From assembly GCA_947386115.1 (NCBI GenBank), contig CANDNO010000016.1, forward strand, positions 1-39,033: a stretch of 39,033 nucleotides of DNA, written 5' to 3'. Below are positions 1 to 8,638 of the stretch, in pieces. The stretch's first letter is position 1, and each line of letters opens with the position of its first letter. The notes below the pieces were generated by a model that saw only the letters and a program-made list of their open reading frames with translations, was not told where the DNA came from and ran no database searches. This stretch comes from an uncultured Muribaculaceae bacterium. Lineage in GTDB: Bacteria; Bacteroidota; Bacteroidia; Bacteroidales; Muribaculaceae. The translations under genes and the position numbers were made by a program.

Positions 1-46
1 ACTCTGCGCAAGTGATGCTGTTAACCTTTTTTTATTGGCGTTGAGG

Positions 47-77
47 GTTGAGGTTGAGCCAAATATTTGTATCTTTG
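47..77 (+). promoter_or_regulatory. Predicted prfB promoter
   Basis: A TATCTTTG box at 70-77 matches the Bacteroidetes -7 consensus TAnnTTTG exactly. A GTTG at 47-50, 19 bases upstream, matches three of four bases of the -33 consensus TTTG. Transcription would start near 84, giving a leader of about 80 bases before the prfB start codon. Seen: the boxes and spacing. Inferred: promoter activity. Confidence 0.55.
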
Positions 78-165
78 TTGGTTGATAGCTGCGCCTTGGC
101 CTGCGGGATGGGGCTTGCAGCTGATTATGTATTTTAATATTAACAAGTTACTGCATCAGATCATT

Positions 166-1285
166 ATGATTACACAGGAACAATTAAAAGAGACTTTTGA
201 ACGCAAGCTGGCGTTGAGGAGGTATCTTTGACATCGATAGCAAGAAAATAGAAGTAGAGGAGGAGGAACGCCGCACTCATGTGCCTGATTTCTGGGAACA
301 TCCCGTGGAGGCTCAGGCTCAGATGAAAAAAATCAAGGACCTGAAGGCCTGGATCGAGGGCTTTGAGGAGGTCGAGACTCTCGTCGATGAGCTTCAGCTC
401 AGCTTTGACTTTTACAAGGAGGAGCTCGTGACGGAGGATGAGGTCGAGGATCTGTACCGCCGTGCGGTGGAGCGCATCGAGGCTCTGGAGCTGCGCAACA
501 TGTTGCGCCGTGAGGAGGATAAACTCGGCGTGGTGCTCAAGATCAACTCGGGTGCCGGCGGCACGGAGAGTCAGGACTGGGCGTCGATGCTCATGCGCAT
601 GTATCTGCGCTACTGTGAGAAGCACGGTTACAAGACTAAGATTTCCAACCTGCTGGAGGGTGACGAGGCCGGTATCAAGTCGTGTACGATCGAGGTCGAG
701 GGCGACATGGCCTATGGATACCTGAAGAGCGAGAACGGTGTGCACCGTCTGGTGCGCGTGTCGCCGTATAATGCTCAGGGCAAGCGCATGACGTCGTTTG
801 CCTCGGTATTTGTCACGCCTCTTGTCGATGATACCATCGAGGTGAAGGTCGAGACGGCCTTGATGTCGTGGGATACTTTCCGCTCGGGTGGTGCCGGCGG
901 TCAGAACGTCAACAAGGTGGAGTCGGGTGTGCGTCTGCGCTACCAGTACACCGATCCCTATACGGGCGAGAAGGAGGAGATTCTCATCGAGAATACCGAG
1001 ACCCGCGACCAGCCCAAGAACAAGGAGAACGCTCTGCGCCACCTGCGCTCTATCCTCTATGAGAAGGAGATGCAGCATCGTCTTGAGGAGCAGGCTAAGA
1101 TCGAGGCCGGCAAGATGAAGATCGAGTGGGGCTCGCAGATACGAAGCTATGTCTTTGACGACCGCCGTGTCAAGGATCACCGCACGGGGTTCCAGACCAG
1201 CGATGTAGGTGGCGTGATGGACGGCGATATCGACGGTTTCATCAAGGCCTACCTGATGGAGTTTGCAGGCGAAGAAGCAAATTAA
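166..1285 (+). CDS. prfB: Peptide chain release factor 2 (programmed +1 frameshift)
   Basis: Release factor 2 recognises UGA and UAA stop codons in the ribosomal A site and triggers hydrolysis of the finished peptide. The gene is read in two frames: ATG at 166 runs 21 codons to CTT (226-228), meets an in-frame TGA (229-231), and continues after a +1 shift at GAC (230-232) to the stop at 1285, giving 372 residues, normal for RF2. The GGQ catalytic motif lies near residues 244-246 (context GGAGGQNVNK). The stop-codon recognition loop reads SPY near 199-201, where the classical RF2 motif is SPF. A GTG at 281 would also open the long frame, but starting there would lose the N-terminal domain. The DUF2723 gene follows after 20 bases and is probably cotranscribed. 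Confidence 0.97.
217..232 (+). promoter_or_regulatory. RF2 autoregulatory frameshift site
   Basis: AGG AGG TAT CTT TGA C is the classical RF2 frameshift cassette: a Shine-Dalgarno-like AGGAGG three bases before the slippery CTT, then the UGA stop and a C that weakens termination. In the known mechanism, low RF2 slows termination at this UGA and the ribosome slips +1, so RF2 limits its own synthesis. The downstream frame stays open to 1285, which confirms the shift. Spacing is the same as in the Escherichia coli site. Confidence 0.96.
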
Positions 1286-1305
1286 GAAACTGTAATTGAA
1301 AAATA

Positions 1306-4300
1306 ATGAAACGTTATAACATCATCAACAACTCGCTTGGCTGGCTGTGCTTTCTGATAGCTGCCGTGACTTATCTGGTCACCGTCGAGCCGACGGCGAG
1401 TTTCTGGGACTGTCCCGAGTTTATCGCTCAGGGTTCAAAACTCGAGGTGGGTCACCCGCCGGGCAACCCCGTGTTCATGCTCGCGGCCCGCTTCTGTGTC
1501 AACTTCGTGGGAGGTGACTCGTCGCAGGTGGCTCTGGCTGTAAACTGTATGTCGGCACTGCTCAGCGCGGGCACCATACTGCTGTTGTTCTGGACCATAA
1601 CCCACCTCACGCGCCGGCTCCTTGTCAAGGATGGCGAGGAGCACATCTCGCTGCCCAAGATGATTGCTATAATGGGTTCGGGCCTGTGTGGCGCCCTGTG
1701 CTACACGTGGAGCGACACGTTCTGGTTCTCGGCCGTGGAGGGTGAGGTATATGCCTTCTCGTCGTTCTGTACGGCGCTGGTATTCTGGCTGATTCTCAAA
1801 TGGGAGAATCGTGCCAACGAGGCCCACAGCGACCGCTATCTCATCCTTATCGCCTATGTCATAGGCATATCGATTGCCGTACACCTGCTCAACCTGCTCT
1901 GTATCCCGGCGATAGTCCTTGTGATATATTACAAGAAGTTTGCCAACCCCACAGCCTTGGGCTCGCTGATAGCTCTCGGAGTGTCGGCCATCATTGTGGC
2001 TTTGATTCTTTACGGTCTCGTTCCCGGTTTCATCGAGATAGCCGGCTACTTCGAGCTGTTCTGTGTCAATGTCCTGGGCATGAGCTTCAACATGGGTGTG
2101 GTCATCTACTTCGTCATGTTCATTGGCGTGATGATATGGTGCCTGCACAGCATATACACCGGTCGCGTTGCCGCTACCCGCCTGTCATTCATACTCACAG
2201 TCCTGCTGTCGGGAATACTGTTTATAGGCAACTCGCTGTGGATTCCGTTCCTGCTGCTTACGGGTGTTACGATATACATGTTTGTCGTGAGCAAGCTGCC
2301 GATGCGCATCCTGGCTATCTCGGCACTCAGCATTCTGGTCATCTTCATCGGCTACTCGAGCTATGCGCTGCTGCTCATACGCGCCGAGGCCAATCCGCCC
2401 ATGAACCAGAACGCCCCCGACAATGTGTTCTCGCTCGCATCATATCTCAACCGCGAGCAGTATGGCGACCGCCCGCTGTTCATGGGACAGTCGTTTGCCT
2501 CGCAGCGTGTGGTCGAGGTTGACAACGCCGGCAACGCGGCCTATCTCATCGAAGAGGGACCCTCGACCTATGTCAAGGCTCTCAAGAAGAATCCCGACGA
2601 TCCCGACCGTTACGAGACACGCCCCGGAACACCTACCGTACACTATACCCCCAACATGCTCTTCCCCCGAATGTACAGCACCGCTCCCACCCATCCCGAG
2701 GCCTACATGGACTGGGCCGGCATAGGCCGCAACGACCTCGAGACCGTGAAGGCGGCTGTGTATGTCGACAGCAACGGCAAGCCTTACAACGGCTATGAAA
2801 TAGACCTGCAGGTGCCCACCCAGGCACAGAACCTGCGGTTCTTCCTCAACTACCAGTTCAACCACATGTACTGGCGTTACTTCATGTGGAACTTCGCCGG
2901 CCGCCAGAACGACCTTCAGGGTCAGGGTGAACTGAACCGCGGCAACTGGATTTCGGGTATTCCGGCCCTCGACAACGCCCGCCTCGGCGACCAGTCGCTG
3001 CTGCCCCCCGAGCAGGGCTCGGAGAATCCCGGTCACAACGTGTTCTACATGTTGCCGCTGCTCATGGGTATCATAGGCCTGGTGTGGCAGTCGATGTGTG
3101 GCAAGCATGGCATCGAGCAGTTCTGGGTGGTGTTCTTCTTGTTCTTCATGACAGGTATCGCCATCGTGCTGTATCTCAACCAGACACCTATGCAGGTGCG
3201 TGAACGCGACTATGCCTTCGCCGGCTCGTTCTACGCGTTTGCCATCTGGGTGGGCATGGGAGTCGCTGCCCTGTGGCGCACGATCATGTCGCTTACGTCA
3301 CAGAAGAATGCCGACAGCGAGGATCGCGGCAAGCTCTCGCTCATCGTGGCGTCTATCGCCGGCATCATAGGCCTTGCGGTGCCCCTGCAGATGGTGTCGC
3401 AGACATGGGACGACCACGACCGCTCGGGACGCTACACCACACGCGATTACGGAGCAAACTACCTGTCGAGTCTCGACGAGAACGCAATCATATTCACCAA
3501 CGGCGATAACGACACCTTCCCGTTGTGGTACAACCAGGAGGTAGAGGGTTACCGCACCGACGTGCGCGTCGTGAACCTCTCGTATCTCACCACCGACTGG
3601 TATGCCAACCAGATGCGTATTCCCACATATAATGCCGACGGCATAGCCATGCAGGCCGAGCCCGCCGACTATTACAATGACCGCATCCAGGCAAGCAGCT
3701 TCGGCAAGGAGCCGGGGTCGGACAAATATGTCGACGTGTTCGCGTCGCTCAACGACCTGTACAAGAATCCGCAGCTCGACGGCTACAGCGTCATGAACTA
3801 TCCCAAGGTTATGATACCGTCGAGCATCGACAAGGCTGTCGAGGCCGGCGTGATTTCTCCCGCCGAGGAGGCTGTGGCCGATACCGTGATTCTGGCCGAC
3901 CTCACCGAGAAGAACTCGTACGCTACGCTGAGCAATGTACTGTCGCTCGACATGATAGCCACGAGTACGGCCAACGGCTGGAACCGTCCCGTCTACTTCG
4001 CTATGACCGTGCCCGACGATTATTACCTGGGCCTTAACAACTACCTGCGCAACACCGGCCTCACCTACCAGGTGACACCCGTATCGCAGGAGAGCTCGCG
4101 CTACCACTCCAATGTCGATACCGACAAGATGTATCGCAACGTTACCGAGAAGTTCCGCTGGGGCGGCATCGACAATCTGCCCGAGGGTGAGACAATCTAC
4201 CTCGACGAGACAGTGCGCCGCATGGTCAACACCCACCGTACGGCTCTGTATGACCTCGCGCTCGGCCTCTACACCGAGGGCATCGAGGCCAAGGAAATTG

Positions 4301-4761
4301 CCGCCGACTCGGCCCGCATGGTTGAACGCATGGAGAAGGCCGCCGAGATTCTCGAGCTTATGGACAGCAAGCTCCCCGTGAGCATGGCCAAGTACAGCAT
4401 TCAGGATGGCCAGGCTATCGGTTCGCTCTACGTCGAGGTAGGTCGCGAACTCGGCCGTGACGATCTGGCCGAGAAAGGTCGCGAGATACTCCGAAGCGAG
4501 ATACTTCGCTACGGTCGTTATATTCCATACTATCGCAGCCTCGTGGAGCGCGAGGGTGGCCTCATCGTGGGCTCGCAGGCATCGAAGAATGTCAACCATC
4601 TCAACCTCAGCATGGTCGACAAATATGTGCCTATCTATCTCACCAATCTGTTGCAGGCCTATATGGAAGCCGACGGCGATATCGACGAGGTCGATGCAAC
4701 GCTCAACGAGATGGGTGTGAACCTCGACGATGTCATTCCCCTCTCGGGCGCTTACAAATAA
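1306..4761 (+). CDS. DUF2723 / TMEM260-like membrane glycosyltransferase (GT-C type)
   Basis: A 1151-residue membrane protein of the DUF2723 family, common in Bacteroidetes and related to TMEM260 and protein O-mannosyltransferases. Members are thought to move a sugar from a lipid carrier onto protein outside the cytoplasm; the substrate here is unknown. The first hydrophobic segment (about residues 11-28) is followed by a short loop with TASFWDCPEF (D35, E38), the acidic motif typical of GT-C catalytic loops, then HPPGNP. Further membrane segments lie at about 60-350 and 590-700. From about 700 the protein is mostly soluble, with helix-rich sequence that may form TPR-like repeats. It starts 20 bases after prfB and probably shares its transcript. 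The family is secure; the reaction is inferred. Confidence 0.85.
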   Translation: MKRYNIINNSLGWLCFLIAAVTYLVTVEPTASFWDCPEFIAQGSKLEVGHPPGNPVFMLAARFCVNFVGGDSSQVALAVNCMSALLSAGTILLLFWTITHLTRRLLVKDGEEHISLPKMIAIMGSGLCGALCYTWSDTFWFSAVEGEVYAFSSFCTALVFWLILKWENRANEAHSDRYLILIAYVIGISIAVHLLNLLCIPAIVLVIYYKKFANPTALGSLIALGVSAIIVALILYGLVPGFIEIAGYFELFCVNVLGMSFNMGVVIYFVMFIGVMIWCLHSIYTGRVAATRLSFILTVLLSGILFIGNSLWIPFLLLTGVTIYMFVVSKLPMRILAISALSILVIFIGYSSYALLLIRAEANPPMNQNAPDNVFSLASYLNREQYGDRPLFMGQSFASQRVVEVDNAGNAAYLIEEGPSTYVKALKKNPDDPDRYETRPGTPTVHYTPNMLFPRMYSTAPTHPEAYMDWAGIGRNDLETVKAAVYVDSNGKPYNGYEIDLQVPTQAQNLRFFLNYQFNHMYWRYFMWNFAGRQNDLQGQGELNRGNWISGIPALDNARLGDQSLLPPEQGSENPGHNVFYMLPLLMGIIGLVWQSMCGKHGIEQFWVVFFLFFMTGIAIVLYLNQTPMQVRERDYAFAGSFYAFAIWVGMGVAALWRTIMSLTSQKNADSEDRGKLSLIVASIAGIIGLAVPLQMVSQTWDDHDRSGRYTTRDYGANYLSSLDENAIIFTNGDNDTFPLWYNQEVEGYRTDVRVVNLSYLTTDWYANQMRIPTYNADGIAMQAEPADYYNDRIQASSFGKEPGSDKYVDVFASLNDLYKNPQLDGYSVMNYPKVMIPSSIDKAVEAGVISPAEEAVADTVILADLTEKNSYATLSNVLSLDMIATSTANGWNRPVYFAMTVPDDYYLGLNNYLRNTGLTYQVTPVSQESSRYHSNVDTDKMYRNVTEKFRWGGIDNLPEGETIYLDETVRRMVNTHRTALYDLALGLYTEGIEAKEIAADSARMVERMEKAAEILELMDSKLPVSMAKYSIQDGQAIGSLYVEVGRELGRDDLAEKGREILRSEILRYGRYIPYYRSLVEREGGLIVGSQASKNVNHLNLSMVDKYVPIYLTNLLQAYMEADGDIDEVDATLNEMGVNLDDVIPLSGAYK

Positions 4762-4774
4762 AACCACTCTAATA

Positions 4775-4822
4775 CAGGGATGTGCCGGCGGCATGAAAAT
4801 GCCTACGGCATGTCCCTACTAT
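4775..4822. repeat. Small palindromes related to the hairpin-repeat family
   Basis: Two short hairpins sit between the DUF2723 gene and the deacetylase: TGCC-GGC-GGCA and ATGCC-TAC-GGCAT, the latter followed by GTCCCTAC. The second is a variant of the ATGCC-AAA-GGCAT-GTCCCTAC word found repeatedly near 8.8, 9.2, 35.2 and 35.7 kb. It is a minimal, isolated member of that repeat family. Confidence 0.6.
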
Positions 4823-4830
4823 ATGTAGAT

Positions 4831-5448
4831 ATGCTTATCGAAAGGCCACCATCGCTTTACCGACTTCTTTTCCCCGAGGCCATGTGGCGTCACAAGCGCC
4901 GGGGACGGCGGGTCGTGTATCTGACATTCGACGACGGTCCCATACCCGAGGTTACCCCGTGGGTGCTCGACTTGCTCGACAGGTATGATGTTAAAGCCAC
5001 TTTTTTTCTCGTAGGCGACAACGTCAGGCGGCATCCCGAGCTGCTCGACGAGATACGCCGCCGCGGCCACAGCTACGGCAACCACACCATGCACCACGTG
5101 CAGGGGCTCAAATCGTCCAGACGAGCCTACCTGCGCGACATCACCGAGGCCGACAAGCTCATCGACTCCCCGCTGTTTCGCCCGCCACACGGCCTGTTAT
5201 GGGGCGGCCAGTCGCGGGCCATAAAGCGCAAGTATAATCTTGTGATGTATGACCTTATCACTCGCGATTACAGCCGGAAAATGACTCCCGAGAAGGTGCT
5301 CGACAACGTAAAGCGATATGCCCGCAACGGGTCGATTATCGTATTTCACGATTCGCTCAAGGCGCGCGAGAACATGCAGTGGGCACTGCCGCGCGCGATA
5401 GAATGGCTCAAACAGCAGGGTTATGAATTCGACGTGCTCCCCATGTGA
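4831..5448 (+). CDS. Polysaccharide deacetylase family protein (NodB domain)
   Basis: A 205-residue single-domain NodB-type metal-dependent deacetylase (carbohydrate esterase 4 family), which would remove N- or O-acetyl groups from a glycan, possibly peptidoglycan. Visible motifs: TFDDGP at 32-37 (catalytic Asp and metal Asp), HTMHH at 85-89 (metal histidines), RPPHG at 117-121, and FHDS at 172-175 (second catalytic His). No signal peptide is evident. The frame is open from ATG 4780, but those extra 17 codons lie in a repeat-family palindrome, so ATG 4831 (MLIERPPSLY) is preferred. Its 3' end overlaps queG by 26 bases, suggesting coupled expression. The substrate cannot be deduced. Confidence 0.88.
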   Translation: MLIERPPSLYRLLFPEAMWRHKRRGRRVVYLTFDDGPIPEVTPWVLDLLDRYDVKATFFLVGDNVRRHPELLDEIRRRGHSYGNHTMHHVQGLKSSRRAYLRDITEADKLIDSPLFRPPHGLLWGGQSRAIKRKYNLVMYDLITRDYSRKMTPEKVLDNVKRYARNGSIIVFHDSLKARENMQWALPRAIEWLKQQGYEFDVLPM

Positions 5449-6343
5449 TACCTCGCGACTCATCGAGCAGGCGCGAATGCTCGGCATCGACCGAGTAGGC
5501 GTGGCCGAGGCGTGCGAGGTGCCCGATAGCGTGACCGACGGTTACCGCCGGTGGCTTGACGAGGGATGCAGCGGCTCGATGGATTATCTCGACCGTTATC
5601 ACGACGTGCGTCGAGACCCTCGACTGCTGTTGCCCGGCGCACGGTCGGTCATATCGTGTGCGATAGCCTATTATCACAAATCGAAACAGCCCGCCGGAAT
5701 TCCAGCAATAGCATCTTATGCCCATGGCGATGATTATCACGATGTTGTGCGCAGGTTGCTCGAGCCCCTCGCAGCATTTATACGCGAAACTTGGGGTGGA
5801 GAGACACGCATCTGCGTCGACACGGCTCCTATCCATGAGCGTTACTGGGCTGTTGTGGCGGGCGTGGGGCTCAGAGGACGCAGCGGACTGGTAATCGTGC
5901 CCGGCCTTGGCACATACTGTTTTCTTGCCGAGATTATTACTACTGTAGAATTTTCACCGACTCCGCCGCTCGAGACTACGGCTTGTGATGGTTGCGGCGC
6001 CTGTGTGGTCGCGTGCCCGGGCGGGGCAATACGTAGCGACGGAACTATCGATGCACGCCGCTGCCTGAGCTATCTTACAATCGAGCACCGGGGAAAGTTG
6101 CCCGACAGCCTGTCGACCGGTGGCCGTCTTTATGGCTGCGACTGCTGCCAGCAGGTGTGTCCTCACAACCTTGGCGTTAAGCCGTGCAGCCATCCCGAGT
6201 TTGACCTCAGTCCGGCCTACAATGATCTTACGCGCGAGAATATAGCCTCGCTCACCCCCGAGTCGTATGCCACGATTTTTCGTCGCTCGGCCATCAAGCG
6301 GGCCAAGCTATCGGGTCTGCTGCGCAACCTGCGGCATCTGTAG
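5423..6343 (+). CDS. queG: Epoxyqueuosine reductase
   Basis: QueG performs the last step of queuosine synthesis, reducing epoxyqueuosine to queuosine in the wobble position of tRNAs for Asp, Asn, His and Tyr, using cobalamin and two 4Fe-4S clusters. The 306-residue protein has the family catalytic segment CVDTAP with Asp133, a first ferredoxin-like cysteine set CDGCGACVVACPGG (C188, C191, C194, C198) and a second CDCCQQVCPHN (from C239). It ends shortly after the cluster domain, so it lacks the C-terminal HEAT-like extension of longer homologues; short forms are common. The start at 5423 overlaps the deacetylase by 26 bases. The next in-frame ATG (5477) would cut into the conserved N-terminal helix. 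It converges on the NUDIX gene with four bases between stop codons. Confidence 0.93.
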   Translation: MNSTCSPCDTSRLIEQARMLGIDRVGVAEACEVPDSVTDGYRRWLDEGCSGSMDYLDRYHDVRRDPRLLLPGARSVISCAIAYYHKSKQPAGIPAIASYAHGDDYHDVVRRLLEPLAAFIRETWGGETRICVDTAPIHERYWAVVAGVGLRGRSGLVIVPGLGTYCFLAEIITTVEFSPTPPLETTACDGCGACVVACPGGAIRSDGTIDARRCLSYLTIEHRGKLPDSLSTGGRLYGCDCCQQVCPHNLGVKPCSHPEFDLSPAYNDLTRENIASLTPESYATIFRRSAIKRAKLSGLLRNLRHL

Positions 6344-6347
6344 ACAA

Positions 6348-6896
6348 CTATCGGTTCTGTGCAAAGAATTTCCAGAGAGGCGCAGCCATGAGCGCCTGCT
6401 TCATCTCGTCGCGCTCAAGCATACCGAGAACCTCGTCGCGCGACAGAAGCTTAACCGCGATATCCTCGGTCTTGTCGAGATGCTGAGCCTCGGTTTTCTC
6501 GACACCCAGGGCAATGAAACAATGAGTGAGATTGTTGGTGGTTGATGGATTGCCCGAAATAACCGTCAGCAATTCCCATTCGCCCCCGGTATAGCCGGTC
6601 TCCTCGGCCAGTTCTCGTCGGGCAGCCTCCACAGGCTCCTCGCCGGGCTCGATACACCCCGCGCAAAGCTCAGTGTAGACATCGCCAAGACCGTGACGAT
6701 ACTGCTCGACCATCACGAAACGCCCATCGCGGGTAATGGCAATCACATTCACCCAGTCGGGGTACTCAAGCACATAATATTCAGGGTAAACCACCCCCGT
6801 AGGCAGCTTCACGGTATCGCGTCGAGCCACGAGCCACGGCCGCCTCACGACATACTCGCTATCGAGCACCTCCCATTTTTCACGCTTCTCGTCCAT
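6348..6896 (-). CDS. NUDIX hydrolase, ADP-ribose pyrophosphatase-like
   Basis: A 182-residue cytosolic NUDIX hydrolase. The NUDIX box is complete at residues 80-102 and fits GX5EX7REUXEEXGU: Gly80, the REL triad, EE and GY, so metal-dependent pyrophosphate cleavage is expected. The upstream strand-rich domain (about 20-75, including VEQYRHG) resembles ADP-ribose and sugar-nucleotide pyrophosphatases, which recycle nucleoside diphosphate derivatives. The exact substrate is inferred from resemblance only. The gene is convergent with queG and has its own -7 box 20 bases upstream. Confidence 0.88.
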   Translation of the reverse strand: MDEKREKWEVLDSEYVVRRPWLVARRDTVKLPTGVVYPEYYVLEYPDWVNVIAITRDGRFVMVEQYRHGLGDVYTELCAGCIEPGEEPVEAARRELAEETGYTGGEWELLTVISGNPSTTNNLTHCFIALGVEKTEAQHLDKTEDIAVKLLSRDEVLGMLERDEMKQALMAAPLWKFFAQNR

Positions 6897-6915
6897 AAGA
6901 TATAATTTTATTCTG

Positions 6916-6946
6916 CAAAGTTAACACCGTTTTTTATTGACTGTGA
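6916..6946 (-). promoter_or_regulatory. Predicted NUDIX gene promoter
   Basis: On the minus strand TAACTTTG (6916-6923) matches TAnnTTTG. The position 19 bases upstream, where TTTG is expected, holds TCAC (6943-6946) inside TTTGCATCAC. The transcript would start about 13 bases before the start codon. The same layout appears before the phage-remnant operon (28509-28545). Confidence 0.5.
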
Positions 6947-7032
6947 TGCAAAAAAGTAAAAAAACACACATTTGTCATTTTTTTTGTAAAAAGGTACTAA
7001 TAGATTGAGTAGACCGTCTGGGAGCCGCGTAT

Positions 7033-7053
7033 TATGATTAAAACCCAATCATA
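7033..7053 (+). promoter_or_regulatory. Inverted repeat in the leader of the DNRLRE gene
   Basis: TATGATT (7033-7039) and AATCATA (7047-7053) form a 7-bp stem with a seven-base loop AAAACCC, ending 13 bases before the start codon at 7067. It could be an operator or an RNA hairpin affecting translation. No TAnnTTTG box was found upstream of this gene, so its promoter is unclear. Confidence 0.3.
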
Positions 7054-7066
7054 AAACTATATTTAT

Positions 7067-8563
7067 ATGAAGAAAACTTTACTCACTTTTGCCTCGGCCC
7101 TTCTCTGCCTTGGCGCAATGGCCCAGGAACCGGTCGAAAAAACTTTCGACGCTGTAGCTGACACTTGGATTCGTTCTAACAATCTGTCTTGGAACGGTGG
7201 CGGTACAGGAAAAAATGTTGAAACCAACACTCCCGAAATCAAAGAAGGCGATAATGTAGTATATGGCCAGTTTGTTGCTCTGTACGGTTTCGATTATCAG
7301 CTTCCGGAAGGTATGAAGGTTCAGAAAGCCACTATGCGCCTTGTTACCGAGCGATACAAAGGTCTCGACATGTATGTTCACGGCTATCCCAACAATTTTG
7401 ATGAAAAAGCTTCATGGAACACTGAGGGCTCTTTTGTTGAAGCGCTTTATAATGAGGAGCCTGTTGCAATATTTACTCCTGCAGGACAGTGGAATAAAGC
7501 TATATGGAACACTGGTTTGACCGAGGATAAGCAGAATCTTGAATCATGGGTCAACAATATCGATGTTACAGCCTATGTGAAAACTCTTACAGTCAACGAT
7601 AGCCGTGCTAACTTCCTCCTTTATCAGGAACTCGGTAAAAAAGGCAATCAGAACTGCTTCTATTCCAAAGACAATGAGGGTGAGGAAGGTACTTCGCAAT
7701 ATGGTTATACCTTCACCAAGGAGCAGCTCATGCCCCAGCTTATCGTGACTTTTGTAGAGGATGCCGATACAAGCAATGATGCCATCGAGCCCGTTGCCGA
7801 TACTTGGGTTCGTTCCGACAAAGCAGGTGACAAAAAGGGATCCGAAACTTCTATGGAGATTTGTTACCAGATGAACGCTGATAATACAGCTCGCGATAAG
7901 CAATTCTATGGTATTATGTCATTCAAAATGCCCGCCGATGTTGTAGATGGTACAAGTGAGGTTACCAGCGCCAAACTGCGTTTGAGCCATAATATGGTTA
8001 AGGGTGACCGTAACATGGAGATTTATGCTTATCCCGCTGTTCTCGACGAGGCTACCGCTTGCTGGAATACTGAAGCTGATAATGTTGCAACAGCACTCTC
8101 TGCCGAGCCTATCGCAACTTACTCGGCCAACGGTCAAGGTAACAAGGCTATGTGGGATGCATTAAGCGATAACTACAAGACAGCCGACGCATGGACCAAC
8201 ACAATCGACCTTACTGATTATCTCAAGGCTAATCCCGAGGATCTGAACATCCTTATTGCAAAAAAGAATGCTACACCCGGAAACTCAATCAAGGTTGTCA
8301 GCAAAGATACTCAGGGCGAAGTAAATGAAAAAGATGCCGCCAATCCTTTCACCTTCAAGGCTGAGGATATCAAGCCCATGCTCTTTGTTACTTATAAGAA
8401 GAAAAGTGCTGATGATCCCAATACCGGTGTTGACGAGGTAGGTGTTGACGAGAATGCTCCTGTTGAGTATTACAACCTGCAGGGCGTGCGCGTAGAGAAT
8501 CCCGCCAACGGTCTCTACATCAAGCGTCAGGGCTCTAAAGTAGAGAAAGTGCTCGTTCGCTAA
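7067..8563 (+). CDS. Secreted protein with two DNRLRE-like repeats and C-terminal sorting-type tail
   Basis: A 498-residue exported protein. It has a signal peptide (MKKTLLTFASALLCLGAMAQ) with likely cleavage after the Ala before the Gln at about 20. Two related halves each begin with an ADTW-R motif (VADTWIRSN at about 30 and VADTWVRSD at about 244) and continue through similar strands (YAYPAVLDEATACWNTE against HGYPNNFDEKASWNTEG), typical of DNRLRE beta-sandwich modules found in large surface proteins. The C-terminus (VEYYNLQGVRVENPANG, then LYIKRQGSKVEKVLVR) resembles the C-terminal tails of Bacteroidetes secreted proteins, suggesting type IX-like sorting or surface anchoring. Codon use is noticeably more AT-rich than its neighbours, perhaps from high expression or transfer. 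The function is not known; a binding or structural surface role is inferred. Confidence 0.75.
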   Translation: MKKTLLTFASALLCLGAMAQEPVEKTFDAVADTWIRSNNLSWNGGGTGKNVETNTPEIKEGDNVVYGQFVALYGFDYQLPEGMKVQKATMRLVTERYKGLDMYVHGYPNNFDEKASWNTEGSFVEALYNEEPVAIFTPAGQWNKAIWNTGLTEDKQNLESWVNNIDVTAYVKTLTVNDSRANFLLYQELGKKGNQNCFYSKDNEGEEGTSQYGYTFTKEQLMPQLIVTFVEDADTSNDAIEPVADTWVRSDKAGDKKGSETSMEICYQMNADNTARDKQFYGIMSFKMPADVVDGTSEVTSAKLRLSHNMVKGDRNMEIYAYPAVLDEATACWNTEADNVATALSAEPIATYSANGQGNKAMWDALSDNYKTADAWTNTIDLTDYLKANPEDLNILIAKKNATPGNSIKVVSKDTQGEVNEKDAANPFTFKAEDIKPMLFVTYKKKSADDPNTGVDEVGVDENAPVEYYNLQGVRVENPANGLYIKRQGSKVEKVLVR

Positions 8564-8591
8564 GAAGCTCAAACCTAACATACCAAAACGC

Positions 8592-8626
8592 AAAGGAATC
8601 GCATCACGCGGTTCCTTTGTTTTTTC
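8592..8626 (+). terminator. Intrinsic terminator of the DNRLRE gene
   Basis: AAAGGAA and TTCCTTT pair around a 13-base loop and are followed by GTTTTTT. It lies about 30 bases after the stop codon and just before the repeat array begins. Confidence 0.75.
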
Positions 8627-8638
8627 GAGGAAACCCAG

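Noticed and set aside
170..1180. Long minus-strand open frame across prfB
   Set aside because: It is an antisense shadow of the conserved prfB gene; its Leu/His-rich translation has no family-like features.
3298..4794. 498-codon minus-strand frame within the DUF2723 gene
   Set aside because: It lies wholly antisense to a conserved gene, with a composition typical of reading GC-rich codons backwards.
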